DNA from: Methanomassiliicoccus sp.
GTDB lineage: Archaea > Thermoplasmatota > Thermoplasmata > Methanomassiliicoccales > Methanomassiliicoccaceae
Direction: 5' to 3'
DNA: 64,000 nucleotides
Assembly (NCBI GenBank): GCA_018262895.1
Contig: JADFDJ010000006.1
Location: forward strand, 1 to 64,000
Shown piece after piece: positions 10,277 to 19,225 of this stretch; within the stretch, counting starts at the first letter, position 1, and each line of letters begins with the position of its first letter. Below the pieces are notes generated by a model that had not been told where the DNA came from, did not search any database, and worked only from the letters and a program-made list of their open reading frames with translations. Position numbers and translations under genes: made by a program.

Positions 10277-11995
10277 ATGGAAGCTGTAGGCATAGATGTT
10301 GGGGGGACCTACACCGATGGCGTCCTTTTCGATCTTCGTTCAAAAAAGATCATTAGGAAGGCAAAGGTCCCCACTCGGCCAGAGGACCTGAGGAGCAGCA
10401 TCCTGCGGTGCTTTGCCGCCCTTGAGGTGCGCTCCCCGGCCTTGCTGTCCCGGTTCTGCCTGTCAACGACACTGGCCACCAACGCCGTGGTGGAAGACGC
10501 GAGGAGGGATGTGTGCGCCATATGCATCGGGATGCGCCCCCGGCATCCCGCGGAGTACGCGGCGGAGACGATCGTGGTCGATGGGAGGGTGGGGCCCACG
10601 GGTCTGGTAGAGGTCCCCCTCGACGAGGAGGCGCTCCGGAATGCCATTAAGAGGTCCGGGGAACGGTCCTTCGCCATCTCCTCGTTCTTCGCCACCAGGA
10701 ACCCCCAGAACGAGGTGCGGGCGGCAGAGATGGTACTGGAGGAGCATCCGAACGCCTCGGTCGTGAAAGGAAGCGACCTGGTGGGCACTCTGGGCATGGA
10801 GGAGAGGCTGTATATTGCCGTCAAGAACGCCGAGCTGATCCACATCATGTCAGGTCTGATCGAGGCCATCAGAGAGGGGACCAAGGTCCCGGGCTCGGTC
10901 ACCTATGTTCTTAAGGGCGACGGGACCTTGGTGTCCACCGAGGAGGCGGCCATGAGGCCCATATTCACGGTGCTCTCCGGACCTGCGGCCAGCGCATTGG
11001 GCGGGGCCTTCCTGGCCGGGGCCAAGGATGCGCTGGTGGTGGACATCGGAGGGACCACCACGGACATCGCCCTGGTGCAGGGGGGAATGCTGAAGCTCTC
11101 GGAGGACGGAGCGGTGGTAGGAGGCTCCCGCCTGAGGGTGGAGTCGGCAGAGATGACCACCCGGGCTCTCGGCGGCAACACTGAGATCTTCTGCGGGGAC
11201 GGCCGTCCCAAGCTGGGCCACAGGGCCGTGGTCCCTCTGTGCCTGGCGTCCGATCCCTACAGACATATGGGCGACCGCTCCTACCTGTATCCCCTGGCCG
11301 GCAAGAAGCATGGCATCACGCCCACAGACCTGTTCTGCGCCAGCGGGCGCAGTGACTTCGGCGACCGCAAGGTGGCGTCAGCAGCAATGGCCGCCCTGGC
11401 CGAGGAGTGCGAGCTCCCTCTTCCCACGCTCAACGAGGTCCTGGAGGATACCCTCCGCTCCCGGTTGCTCCGTACCATCGCCGAGACCCTGCTGAACCGG
11501 CAGCTGCCGGAGAGGGGGGATGGAGAGGCCGTGCTGCGCGGGAACGGGATGTTCAGGACGGTGCTGCGCATAGGTGTCCCGCTGGTAGGGATAGGCGCGC
11601 CTGTGGCGGCGTTCCTGGACCTGATCCGTGAACATGTCGATGGCCCCATCATCATACCTCAGGACCATGAGGTGGGGAACGCACTGGGCGCCATCTGCAC
11701 CGAGGTACACGGCCGCAAGGAGGTTATCGTCAGGAACGAGCCAATGTGGATCGATGGAAGGGAGGTACCGCACTACCACGTGGCCGTGGCCGGGGGGCTG
11801 AGGGTGTTCGCGGACCGCGACCAGGCCGTGGGGTATGCCCTGGAGCAAGCCACAAGGGCTTTGCGCGATTACATGGAAAGGAGCCGTGTCCAGCGCTACC
11901 AGGTGGTGTCCGAGGTGCGGGATATCACCTACCTGGAGATGGGGCAGAAGAGGCATGTGGAGACCATAGTGAGCGTATCCGCCGGAGGGATGTGA
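10277..11995 (+). CDS. Hydantoinase/oxoprolinase-like ASKHA protein
   Basis: 572 residues related to the hydantoinase A/N-methylhydantoinase family. The first ATP-site motif VGIDVGGTYTDGVLF lies at residues 3-17, LSTTLATNAVVE at about 68, the second phosphate motif VVDIGGTTTDIALVQ at about 255, and a C-terminal adenosine-type motif HVAVAGGLRVFAD near 503. A start at 10277, after TGAGGT, gives a clean N-terminus. It lies between a corrinoid protein gene and a RamA-like gene, and its TGA overlaps the next ATG. True hydantoinases need a B partner, which is missing. I infer an ATP-dependent role in reactivating or loading the corrinoid protein, not hydantoin hydrolysis. Confidence 0.7.
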   Translation: MEAVGIDVGGTYTDGVLFDLRSKKIIRKAKVPTRPEDLRSSILRCFAALEVRSPALLSRFCLSTTLATNAVVEDARRDVCAICIGMRPRHPAEYAAETIVVDGRVGPTGLVEVPLDEEALRNAIKRSGERSFAISSFFATRNPQNEVRAAEMVLEEHPNASVVKGSDLVGTLGMEERLYIAVKNAELIHIMSGLIEAIREGTKVPGSVTYVLKGDGTLVSTEEAAMRPIFTVLSGPAASALGGAFLAGAKDALVVDIGGTTTDIALVQGGMLKLSEDGAVVGGSRLRVESAEMTTRALGGNTEIFCGDGRPKLGHRAVVPLCLASDPYRHMGDRSYLYPLAGKKHGITPTDLFCASGRSDFGDRKVASAAMAALAEECELPLPTLNEVLEDTLRSRLLRTIAETLLNRQLPERGDGEAVLRGNGMFRTVLRIGVPLVGIGAPVAAFLDLIREHVDGPIIIPQDHEVGNALGAICTEVHGRKEVIVRNEPMWIDGREVPHYHVAVAGGLRVFADRDQAVGYALEQATRALRDYMERSRVQRYQVVSEVRDITYLEMGQKRHVETIVSVSAGGM

Positions 11996-13584
11996 TGCAG
12001 GCCATTTCATTGGACATCGGGACGAGCGGTATAAGGGGACAACTACTGGACGTTGAGAGGAAGAAGGTCCTTCGGACCGTGATCACCTCGCACAACCCGC
12101 TTCCCGGGGCCAATGTCATGGACCACCTGGACTTCGCTATCGAGAGGGGCCCGCACCTTGCGCACGAGGTGCTCCTGGGCGCTGTCCGCCAGGTGATCCG
12201 CTCACTAGCACCGGACCGCTGGGAGAGACTTACGGTCTGCGGTAACCCCATACAGCTCTCGCTCTTCGAGGGCATCGAGGTAAGGGACCTGGCCTATGCC
12301 GGCCGCAACTACCTTGAGTCCAGGAACATCGTTCCCCCGGACCGCAGCGGGCACGTGCTCCAGGGGGACGCCGTAGGGCTGGACCCCGAGGTAGAGGTCA
12401 TCGTTCCCCCGGCGATACGCCACGAGATCGGGGCCGATGCTCTGGCGATGATGATCAAGTCCGGGTTCCTCGATGACGACATGTGCATGGTCACCGACTA
12501 TGGGACCAACGCCGAGATGGCCATCAAGGTCGGCGATCGGGTGCTCACCGGTTCGGCAGCGGCCGGCCCGGCCATAGAGGGACAGCAGATCTCTGCGGGC
12601 ATGCTCGCATCTCCAGGAGCCATCAGCGACCTGGTGGTAATTCCTGAAGGATGGCAGGCGATGGTGCTGAACGAGGAGCTGGAGCCGTGCGCCGGTTCAA
12701 AGCTGAGCCTTCGCGGGAACACCCTCAAGCTGCAGGGCTGCAGGGCCCAGGGGATCACCGGGACAGGCGTCATCGCTGTTGTGTTCGCAGGTCTGGAATC
12801 CGAAAGGATCGTGCTCCCCCGCATCAGCGGGGGTGGCATCTCCCTGGACCGCAACATTAGGTTCACCACGGCGGACCTGCTGGAGGCGGGGAAGGCGATA
12901 GGGGCCATCCGGGCAGGGCACATGACGCTGTTGGAGGAGGCGGGGGTGGACCCGGGTGATCTGGGGACTATGTACATGGCCGGGGCCAGCGGTACCTATG
13001 TCGACGCCAGGAAGGCCCAGGCCGTGGGCATGGCGCCGGCCTCCGCCAAGAAGCTGGTGCAGATCGGGAACACCTCGCTGGAGCTGGCCAAGGACCTGGC
13101 CTTTGACCCGGAGATGCTGGACAGCCTGAACTCCATGACCAAGGAGCTGTTGGCGCACCACATCATGTTCGCCTCCTCCCTCACGTTCAGCAATATCTAC
13201 GTCCAGGAGCTGGCCTACTGGACGGAGGGCATGCCCCGGGAGGCCTACGAGCGCAACCTCTCAGAGCTGGGCATCAGGATGGCTACGCCCCGGGCGGGGG
13301 GTGTCATAGTGGAGAGGCGTAGGCTGACCGACATCTGGGATGTTGGTGAGAGCCTCACCATGATCGACCCCGGTATCTTCCTCAGCGGTGCCTGGTCGTG
13401 CGATCTCTGCATGCGGTGCGTCAAGGCCTGCCCGGAGAGGGCGCTGAGATACTCGGAAGCAACGTTCCTGGTGGATGCGGGGCGATGCCTGGGGACGGCC
13501 TGCCGCCACTGCGAGGAGGCGTGCCCTCAGAAGGTGTTCTCCTACTCTGGGCTCAGCCTCGAGAATGACTCAGAGGATCGATGA
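11995..13584 (+). CDS. RamA-like corrinoid reductive activase
   Basis: 529 residues. RamA in Methanosarcina uses ATP to reduce inactive Co(II) corrinoid to Co(I). The actin-like ATPase part opens with AISLDIGTSGIRGQLLDV and has MVTDYGTNAEMAI near residue 162 and GASGTYVDARKA near 330, as in the DUF4445/RamA/RACo family. The C-terminus carries two 4Fe-4S motifs, C-x2-C-x2-C-x3-CP in CDLCMRCVKACP and C-x4-C-x2-C-x3-CP in CLGTACRHCEEACP (about residues 465-512), as in RamA. The ATG at 11995 overlaps the preceding TGA. As last gene of the cluster it most probably services the MtaC-like protein. Confidence 0.85.
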   Translation: MQAISLDIGTSGIRGQLLDVERKKVLRTVITSHNPLPGANVMDHLDFAIERGPHLAHEVLLGAVRQVIRSLAPDRWERLTVCGNPIQLSLFEGIEVRDLAYAGRNYLESRNIVPPDRSGHVLQGDAVGLDPEVEVIVPPAIRHEIGADALAMMIKSGFLDDDMCMVTDYGTNAEMAIKVGDRVLTGSAAAGPAIEGQQISAGMLASPGAISDLVVIPEGWQAMVLNEELEPCAGSKLSLRGNTLKLQGCRAQGITGTGVIAVVFAGLESERIVLPRISGGGISLDRNIRFTTADLLEAGKAIGAIRAGHMTLLEEAGVDPGDLGTMYMAGASGTYVDARKAQAVGMAPASAKKLVQIGNTSLELAKDLAFDPEMLDSLNSMTKELLAHHIMFASSLTFSNIYVQELAYWTEGMPREAYERNLSELGIRMATPRAGGVIVERRRLTDIWDVGESLTMIDPGIFLSGAWSCDLCMRCVKACPERALRYSEATFLVDAGRCLGTACRHCEEACPQKVFSYSGLSLENDSEDR

Positions 13585-13630
13585 GGGCCCATACCGTTAA
13601 GCTCGTGCCGATGGGGCAGATATCAGCGCT

Positions 13631-13726
13631 CATCGAAGGGGGCAGGCCTTGAGGCACAGCCCGCAGCGCAGACCCTCCAGCTCCATGATGGTCTGGCACC
13701 CCATCTGAGGTGGCTTCACATACATC
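13631..13726 (-). CDS. Possible 31-residue cysteine-rich mini-protein
   Basis: A minus-strand frame ATG to TGA encodes 31 residues with a C-x2-C-x3-CP half-ferredoxin motif in LRCGLCLKACPLR and another cysteine 11 residues earlier (MGCQTIMELEG). GATATAAACC on the minus strand, about 20 bases before the ATG, could serve as a TATA box for a leaderless message. Four cysteines could hold one Fe-S cluster, or this may be the stub of a lost ferredoxin gene. It lies just after the RamA-like gene, on the other strand. Confidence 0.35.
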
Positions 13727-13780
13727 CCCAGGATATAGCTAGGTTTATATCAGCGGAGCATCTTGAGAGTTCGGGATCCC

Positions 13781-14413
13781 ATGCCTGATGACGATTATCT
13801 ATCACTGCTCGAGCGGGCCAAGGAGAGCCTTCCCGAGACCATTGAGAAGCACGAGAGGTTCAAGGTGCCGGAGCCAGACATCTTCCTCGAGGGAAAGATC
13901 ACCGTGGTCCGTAACTTCGCTCAGATCATCGATGCCTTGCGCCGCGAGCCAGACCACCTGCTCCAGTACCTCCTGAGGGAGCTGGGAACGCCCGGACAGA
14001 TAGAGGGACAGAGGTTGGTCCTGAAGGCCAAGCTCACCCCTGCCCAGGTGACCGACCGCATAATGAACTACACTGAGACTTTTGTCCTTTGCTCCGAATG
14101 CGGGAAGCCTGATACCCGTATCAACAAGGAGGGGCGCGTCCTGGTCCTTGAGTGCGAGGCGTGCGGTGCGCACCGCCCGGTCAACGTGAGGAAGTCCACC
14201 CGCGGGGCCGAGAAGGAGGGCATCAAGGAAGGCGGGGTGTACGAGGTCATGGTCGAGGATGTCGGCCGTAAGGGCGACGGCGTGGCCAAGCTGGATAAGT
14301 ACATCATCTATGTCCCCGGCGCTGCCAAGGGCACCAGGCTCAAGGTGAAGATACAGAAGATCTCCGGCAACGTGGCCTTCTCGGTCCCCGCACCCGATGC
14401 ACAGCTGAGCTAG
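13781..14413 (+). CDS. aIF2 subunit beta with C-terminal TRAM domain
   Basis: 210 residues. This is the beta subunit of archaeal translation initiation factor 2, which carries initiator tRNA. The conserved N-terminal and middle domain (about 30-105, with EGKITVVRNFAQIIDALRRE, LLQYLLRELGTPGQIEG) is followed by a zinc ribbon with C-x2-C at LCSECGKPDTR and at LECEACGAH. The last 60 residues, with GGVYEVMVEDVGRKGDGVAK, form a TRAM RNA-binding domain not present in most aIF2-beta. A TATA box GTTTATATC at 13743-13751 is about 30 bases before the ATG, so the message is almost leaderless and the earlier in-frame TTG at 13763 is unlikely. The stop is TAG. Confidence 0.9.
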   Translation: MPDDDYLSLLERAKESLPETIEKHERFKVPEPDIFLEGKITVVRNFAQIIDALRREPDHLLQYLLRELGTPGQIEGQRLVLKAKLTPAQVTDRIMNYTETFVLCSECGKPDTRINKEGRVLVLECEACGAHRPVNVRKSTRGAEKEGIKEGGVYEVMVEDVGRKGDGVAKLDKYIIYVPGAAKGTRLKVKIQKISGNVAFSVPAPDAQLS

Positions 14414-14474
14414 GACCCGCTTCCTTTATCGGCGGTCCCGCCCCTTTCCCTTTTCTATAGCTCCAGGTGACCTC

Positions 14475-15677
14475 ATGGCCTTTTTCGACACCGCCGCATT
14501 GGGAAGGACCTCGCGGCAGTACATCCTGGCCATGAGCCTGGTGAACCTGTCTCTGCTGGTTTTCCAGGCCTACTTCATCTTCTATCTTCAGGAGAGCGGC
14601 CTCAGCTACCTGCAGATGAGCGTCATCTATTCCGTCAACCTCGCCTTCTGCGCCGTTCTGAGCCTTCCCATGGGCAACATCGCCGACCGCTATGGGAGGA
14701 GGAGGGCGCTGGCGTCCGGCATTGCGGTCACGGCCTTTTCCATGCTGATATATGCCTTCACCCGGGACTTCACCATTTTCTTGGTCGCCGAGGTGTTCTG
14801 GGCCTTCGGCTGGGCCCTTATAAACGGCTCCAACGAGGCGTGGGTGTACGATAGGCTCCGGAAGGAGGGCAGGGCTGCGGAGGGAGGCCTGGCATTCACC
14901 GCCATGATGAGCATCTCCTACATCCTGGGGGTCGTGGCCGGCATCATAGCCTCCGCCCTGGTGACGATCTCCCTGAACATGCCGTTTCTGGGCGCGGCCA
15001 TCATCGCCATCGTCTGCGCGGCTTTGGTCTGGAGGAGCCTGGAGGAGAACTTCGGGATGGAAACGATAGCTCTGCGGACCATACTTGCGGAGTGCCTCCG
15101 CTATTATAGGAAGCATGTCAGCTTGCAGATGCTGACTGTAGCGGAGACCTGCCGCTACACATCTGGCACCATCTACCTCTTCCTCTACCAGCCCTACCTG
15201 GTGACGATCGGTCTGGGCAGGGACATGCTGGGCATATATTTCTCCATCCTCATGCTCTGCAGCGCCACCGGGGCGTTCCTTGCACCTCGAGTATCGTCGA
15301 AGATAGGCTACCACCGGGTGATGGTCATATCGAGCACAGGCCTGCTCACCGGCTTTGCGATCCTTGCTCTGGCGCCGTCCCTCGCCGTATCCTGCGCCCT
15401 GTTCGCCCTGTGCGGGCTCTCCTACGGCCTGGGATGGCCTCCCCTAATGGTATGGCGCAACAGCCTTGTCCCCGACCGCATAAGGGCCTCGGCACTGTCA
15501 CTGTTCGCCTCGTTCACATATCTGGCGGGGGCAGTGATGACCACTATCCTCGGCGGTCTACTGGACGCCACCTCGCCGCTCATGGGTTTCCTGTTCGCGG
15601 CCTCCATCGCCCTGCTCTCCGTGCCCCTGTACCTGGGGGCCTTCCGAAGGGCCGGCGCCGGCACCGCAGGCCCCTGA
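14475..15677 (+). CDS. MFS transporter
   Basis: 400 residues with about twelve hydrophobic helices, the layout of the major facilitator superfamily. The loop between helices 2 and 3 carries the family signature: LSLPMGNIADRYGRRRAL at about residue 58. A second half-repeat follows a central loop (about 175-205). Binding site AGGTGA precedes the ATG. The substrate cannot be predicted. It is probably a single-gene unit with a T-rich, pyrimidine-rich stretch after aIF2-beta upstream. Confidence 0.8.
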   Translation: MAFFDTAALGRTSRQYILAMSLVNLSLLVFQAYFIFYLQESGLSYLQMSVIYSVNLAFCAVLSLPMGNIADRYGRRRALASGIAVTAFSMLIYAFTRDFTIFLVAEVFWAFGWALINGSNEAWVYDRLRKEGRAAEGGLAFTAMMSISYILGVVAGIIASALVTISLNMPFLGAAIIAIVCAALVWRSLEENFGMETIALRTILAECLRYYRKHVSLQMLTVAETCRYTSGTIYLFLYQPYLVTIGLGRDMLGIYFSILMLCSATGAFLAPRVSSKIGYHRVMVISSTGLLTGFAILALAPSLAVSCALFALCGLSYGLGWPPLMVWRNSLVPDRIRASALSLFASFTYLAGAVMTTILGGLLDATSPLMGFLFAASIALLSVPLYLGAFRRAGAGTAGP

Positions 15678-15687
15678 ACCGGAGCGT

Positions 15688-16209
15688 TCAGCAGATGTAG
15701 CTGGCACAGGACCGATCGAAGCCTTTCACCAGCTCCAGGTCGAGGTCCTGTGGCTGCTCCTGGGGGACGATGTAAGTCATATGGGGGAAGTACTGGCTGA
15801 GATCGGCCGCCATCTTGGTAACGTCGTGTTCCCTGCCGAACAGATTGGCGCTGATCTCCAGGGTCTTCCTCCTGGTCATGGCCTCATCGGTGTAGCCCAC
15901 GGTGTGGATGTACTCATGCAGGAGTATGTGAAAGCAGTAGGAGTTGTAGAGATGCGGCTGCTCCCGCTTGATCCTGTTCATAGGGCCCTTGTTCATCACT
16001 ATTATGTTTGTGGCAAGCGGATAGAACCCACCGACCCAGCCCTCGGGCCGCCCGCCCAGCTCCGCGATGCCCAGCATAAGGCCTCCCCGCGACAGGCCCA
16101 GCTGCGAGCTCACAGCATCCTTCACAACCTCGAATATGTCCGCAAGGCCCTTGGCCTGCTCCAGCCTGGTAGGGTACTTTGAACCTGAAGTTGTTAACTC
16201 TTTGTTCAC
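15688..16209 (-). CDS. Putative zincin-type metallopeptidase
   Basis: 173 residues. The motif HEYIH in ILLHEYIHTVGYTDE (about residues 97-101) is an HExxH zinc-binding helix, and a glutamate about 20 residues later (LEISANLFGRE) could be the third ligand. The rest matches no family I can name with confidence. The start is GTG at 16209: no ATG occurs before the conserved region, and TTTATC about 30 bases upstream would give a leaderless transcript. No signal peptide or membrane helix is seen, so it is probably cytoplasmic. It is convergent with the MFS gene. Confidence 0.65.
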   Translation of the reverse strand: MNKELTTSGSKYPTRLEQAKGLADIFEVVKDAVSSQLGLSRGGLMLGIAELGGRPEGWVGGFYPLATNIIVMNKGPMNRIKREQPHLYNSYCFHILLHEYIHTVGYTDEAMTRRKTLEISANLFGREHDVTKMAADLSQYFPHMTYIVPQEQPQDLDLELVKGFDRSCASYIC

Positions 16210-16329
16210 GAGTTATATCGAGGTTCGCCCACTAGATAAATTTTTCTCAGGTCCACTCAATGGGCCCATTCCGACCGCCCATGGTCCTGACCATGCGGTA
16301 TATCAACGGGCGAAGACATTTGTCCCACC

Positions 16330-16824
16330 ATGTTCAGAAGCATGAGGAGGAAGGGGCAGGAGCTTCCGGAAGCTGAATGCAAGGAGATCCTCAGCTCTTG
16401 CTCCACGGGAGTGCTGGGCTTGATGGGGGCGGATGGTTATCCTTACGCCGTTCCCCTCAACTACGTTTACGCTGACGGAGCGATCTACTTCCACTGTGCC
16501 AAAGATGGTCACAAGATCGACTGTATACGGAACAGCGAAAGGGTCTCCTTTTGCGTGGTTCAGCGGGGCAACGTCGTTCCCGAATTGTTCGCCACGGACT
16601 ACCGGAGCGTCATCGTCTTCGGTAGGGCGATGATCGTCTCGGACGATGTGGAACGTCGACGGGCCATGCTCCTGCTCAACGAAAAGTACTCCCCGGACCT
16701 CCCCGATGAGGGGCGCAAGGAGATCGAGAGGTTCTGGAGCGCCGTATGTGTTGTGGTTATAGAGATCGAGCATGTGACCGGGAAGGAGGCCATAAGGAGC
16801 GTGAGAGAGCGCGGGGGAGGCTGA
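16330..16824 (+). CDS. Pyridoxamine 5'-phosphate oxidase-like flavin protein
   Basis: 164 residues of the split-barrel FMN-binding fold (NimA/PPOX-like family). Typical parts are STGVLGLMGADGYPYAVPLN at residues 25-44, YFHCAKDGHKIDCIRN at about 56-71 and FGRAMIVSD near 98. Members bind flavin or haem and act in reductive detoxification; nitroimidazole reductase is the known example. TATA-like GGTATATC at about 16294 puts the start of transcription just before the ATG. Confidence 0.8.
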   Translation: MFRSMRRKGQELPEAECKEILSSCSTGVLGLMGADGYPYAVPLNYVYADGAIYFHCAKDGHKIDCIRNSERVSFCVVQRGNVVPELFATDYRSVIVFGRAMIVSDDVERRRAMLLLNEKYSPDLPDEGRKEIERFWSAVCVVVIEIEHVTGKEAIRSVRERGGG

Positions 16825-16913
16825 CCTCCCGCACTATTGACGAAAGATGAGCGTTGCTGGACGCCTGGTAACCTGCTCGGTATCGTTATCTAGCCGGACC
16901 TCATAGCCGTGGC

Positions 16914-17840
16914 GTGCGAAAGGACCTACCCCTACTGGCCATGGCCGCCATCTACCTCTTCGTGCAGACCGGGGCTATCTTCCTGGCCCCTCTGTTCATG
17001 CCCGAGTTCTCGGCCTTCCCCGAGCCCAATGATCCTATCAACCCGTTCATCTACATCTTTCTGGTGCTGGTGATGACCGGCATCATACTCATCCTGATAA
17101 AATACGGTAGGAAGCGGATCGTTCAGTCGATCTTCTACGTCAGCATCTTCATCACCATGCTCTACGTGTTCATCCCACTGTTCCTTCTAGTGGACCAGGA
17201 AGGCACCTTGGCCCTACTGGCGTCCCTCGCCTTGGCAGGGGGCCTGATGTACCTGTTGGTGAGGAGGGGAGAATGGTACGTGATCGACGGCGTGGGCCTT
17301 ATCATCGCTGTGGGTGTGACAGCCATCCTCGGCATGTCCTTAGGGATACTGCCGGTCATCATCCTCCTCATCATCATGGCCGTCTATGATGCCATCTCGG
17401 TGTATAAGACCAAGCATATGATCACCCTCGCGGAGGGCGTATCCACGATGCGCCTGCCGGTCCTGTTCATCGTTCCTCAGAAGGAGGGCTTCTCCATGGA
17501 CAATGTCGTGAAGAAGGGGTCCATTCTGCCGAAGAACGACGAGCCCAGGGATGCGTTCTACATGGGTCTGGGCGACACCGTCATCCCTGGACTGCTGGCG
17601 GTCTCCGCATCGTTGTATCTTCCGCAGAGCGCTTCCTTCCTCATGACGGCCAACCTGTGGGCGGCGGCCGGAGCCATGATCGGCGGGCTCCTCGGCTACC
17701 TGGTGCTGTTCCGTTACGTCCTCCGCGGTCGACCTCAGGCGGGACTTCCCTTCCTGGATACGGGGGCCATAGCGGGATATCTGATCGTCTACGCCCTTGC
17801 ATACGGCGAGATAGGGCTGGGGATGCTGGGGCTGTCCTAA
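16914..17840 (+). CDS. Presenilin-like intramembrane aspartyl protease (A22)
   Basis: 308 residues with about nine membrane helices. The two catalytic aspartates of presenilin homologues are visible: YD in MAVYDAISVYKTKHM (about residue 158) and GLGD in FYMGLGDTVIPGLL (about 216). In place of the PAL motif there is PQAGLPFLDTGAIAGYL (about 275), as in several archaeal members. These enzymes cut substrates inside the membrane. The start is GTG at 16914, which sets the N-terminus at the first helix; no ATG is nearby. Just downstream is a metallophosphoesterase gene with its own strong binding site. Confidence 0.85.
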   Translation: MRKDLPLLAMAAIYLFVQTGAIFLAPLFMPEFSAFPEPNDPINPFIYIFLVLVMTGIILILIKYGRKRIVQSIFYVSIFITMLYVFIPLFLLVDQEGTLALLASLALAGGLMYLLVRRGEWYVIDGVGLIIAVGVTAILGMSLGILPVIILLIIMAVYDAISVYKTKHMITLAEGVSTMRLPVLFIVPQKEGFSMDNVVKKGSILPKNDEPRDAFYMGLGDTVIPGLLAVSASLYLPQSASFLMTANLWAAAGAMIGGLLGYLVLFRYVLRGRPQAGLPFLDTGAIAGYLIVYALAYGEIGLGMLGLS

Positions 17841-17877
17841 GAAAAAATAATCAGGTGAGGCCGCCATAGGAGGTGCC

Positions 17878-18519
17878 ATGAAGTTCCTGGTCCTTTCCGA
17901 CATTCATGGCAGAGAAAAGGTGGCGTCCTGGGCCCTGCGCCTTGCTGACCAGCATGGTGTCGACGCCTACCTTGTCCTTGGGGACATAACGCACTTCGGT
18001 CCGGCAACCTGGGCCTCCGAGTTCCTTTCCCTTCTCGACCGCCCCGCCTACGCCATCCCCGGCAACTGCGATCCGCCACAGGTATGCTCAGAGATAGAGA
18101 GCCAAGCGACGCTCCTGCATGCCAGGAAGGTGATGTTGGAGGGTGAGACCTTTATCGGACTTGGGGGCTCGAACCCCACCATATTCGACACGCCCTTCGA
18201 GATGGAGGAGGAGCAGATAGAGAGCGCCCTTAGGCCCCTCATGGAGAGAGGCGCGGTGATGGTGCTGCACGCTCCTCCCCTGGGTTTCAACGACAGGATC
18301 CCCTCGGGTGCACATGTGGGCAGCGAGGCCATCCTCAAGCTGGTGAAGGAGTACCAGCCCAAGGCGGTGCTCTCCGGACATATACACGAGGACCGCGGCA
18401 TCATGGAGAGGGACGGCACGGTGTTCATGAACCCCGGCGCCGCCAAGGATGGTTGCTCAGGCCTCATGGAGATCGACGGGGAGGTACGGATGACCCTGCT
18501 GGACCCGATCACGGATTGA
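17878..18519 (+). CDS. Metallophosphoesterase, YfcE-like
   Basis: 213 residues of the calcineurin-like phosphoesterase fold. Metal ligands are visible in order: D-x-H in LSDIHGRE (residues 8-10), GDITH (about 36), GNCDPP (about 62), HAPPLG (about 130) and GHIHED (about 167). Such enzymes hydrolyse phosphodiesters, but the substrate is unknown. Binding site GGAGGTG precedes the ATG by a few bases. It may be cotranscribed with the protease gene, 37 bases upstream. Confidence 0.85.
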   Translation: MKFLVLSDIHGREKVASWALRLADQHGVDAYLVLGDITHFGPATWASEFLSLLDRPAYAIPGNCDPPQVCSEIESQATLLHARKVMLEGETFIGLGGSNPTIFDTPFEMEEEQIESALRPLMERGAVMVLHAPPLGFNDRIPSGAHVGSEAILKLVKEYQPKAVLSGHIHEDRGIMERDGTVFMNPGAAKDGCSGLMEIDGEVRMTLLDPITD

Positions 18520-18724
18520 GGGTTTATCCGGCCTCCTGGATCGCAGATCCCTCAATGCCCATGACAGGATGAACGTAGGTGGTGCTCCCTTGAGGTCACG
18601 AGGCTGCATCATGGCGAGTTGTTCGACACCTTGGATGGGGCGGTCTGATCTCAGTACGATCGACCTTACCCCGGGGCAGACTACGCCCTGAATGATATTA
18701 CGAACACGCTGTTCAGGGACCTTA

Positions 18725-19156
18725 ATGACCAACGAGCTTCTCGCCATCGGCAGCTTCTCCATCCTGACCAGGCTGACGGCCAAGGCGCCACGCTACAATG
18801 AGGAGAAAGGGCTACTGGTGCCTGCCAGGAAGGAGATCACCGGATACCGCTACTACAGCTTTGAGCAGGTATCCCAGGGGCTACTCCTTCAGCGATTGTC
18901 CGGCCTGGGCTTCGGGATACAGGAGATGAGGGCCATAGTCGATGTCATTGACGGGCGATCGGACCGCTCCGTTATCTGCCCGATCATCGAGGCCAGGATC
19001 GCCGACGTCAGGGGGCGGGTGGAGGAGCTCGAGGGGATCAGGAAGGTCCTGGAGAGAAATGATCTGGAGAGGATATTGGATATGAGCCAGGAGATACCGA
19101 AGGTTGTGGACATAGCCCCCATGAGGGTGGTTACGAAGAGAGATAGGGGAGCGTAA
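18725..19156 (+). CDS. MerR-family regulator, N-terminal half (cut by in-frame TAA)
   Basis: 143 residues: a MerR-type winged helix-turn-helix (LLAIGSFSILTRLTAKAPRYNEEKGLL, shown here in part; residues 4-31, then YRYYSFEQV) and a long dimer helix up to PMRVVTKRDRGA. That ending is exactly where BmrR-type proteins pass into the GyrI-like effector domain. After the TAA at 19154-19156 the same frame continues without a stop into that domain (19226-19543). ATG 18725 gives a normal N-terminus. It is either a gene broken by a single nonsense change (Tyr TAC/TAT to TAA fits the family consensus G-S/A-Y) or two separately translated halves. Confidence 0.75.
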   Translation: MTNELLAIGSFSILTRLTAKAPRYNEEKGLLVPARKEITGYRYYSFEQVSQGLLLQRLSGLGFGIQEMRAIVDVIDGRSDRSVICPIIEARIADVRGRVEELEGIRKVLERNDLERILDMSQEIPKVVDIAPMRVVTKRDRGA

Positions 19157-19225
19157 AGCGAGGTCATCCCGCGACTCCTTGGAGAGGTCTATGGAGCGGT
19201 TGTCACACAACCTCAGGCGCGTCTG

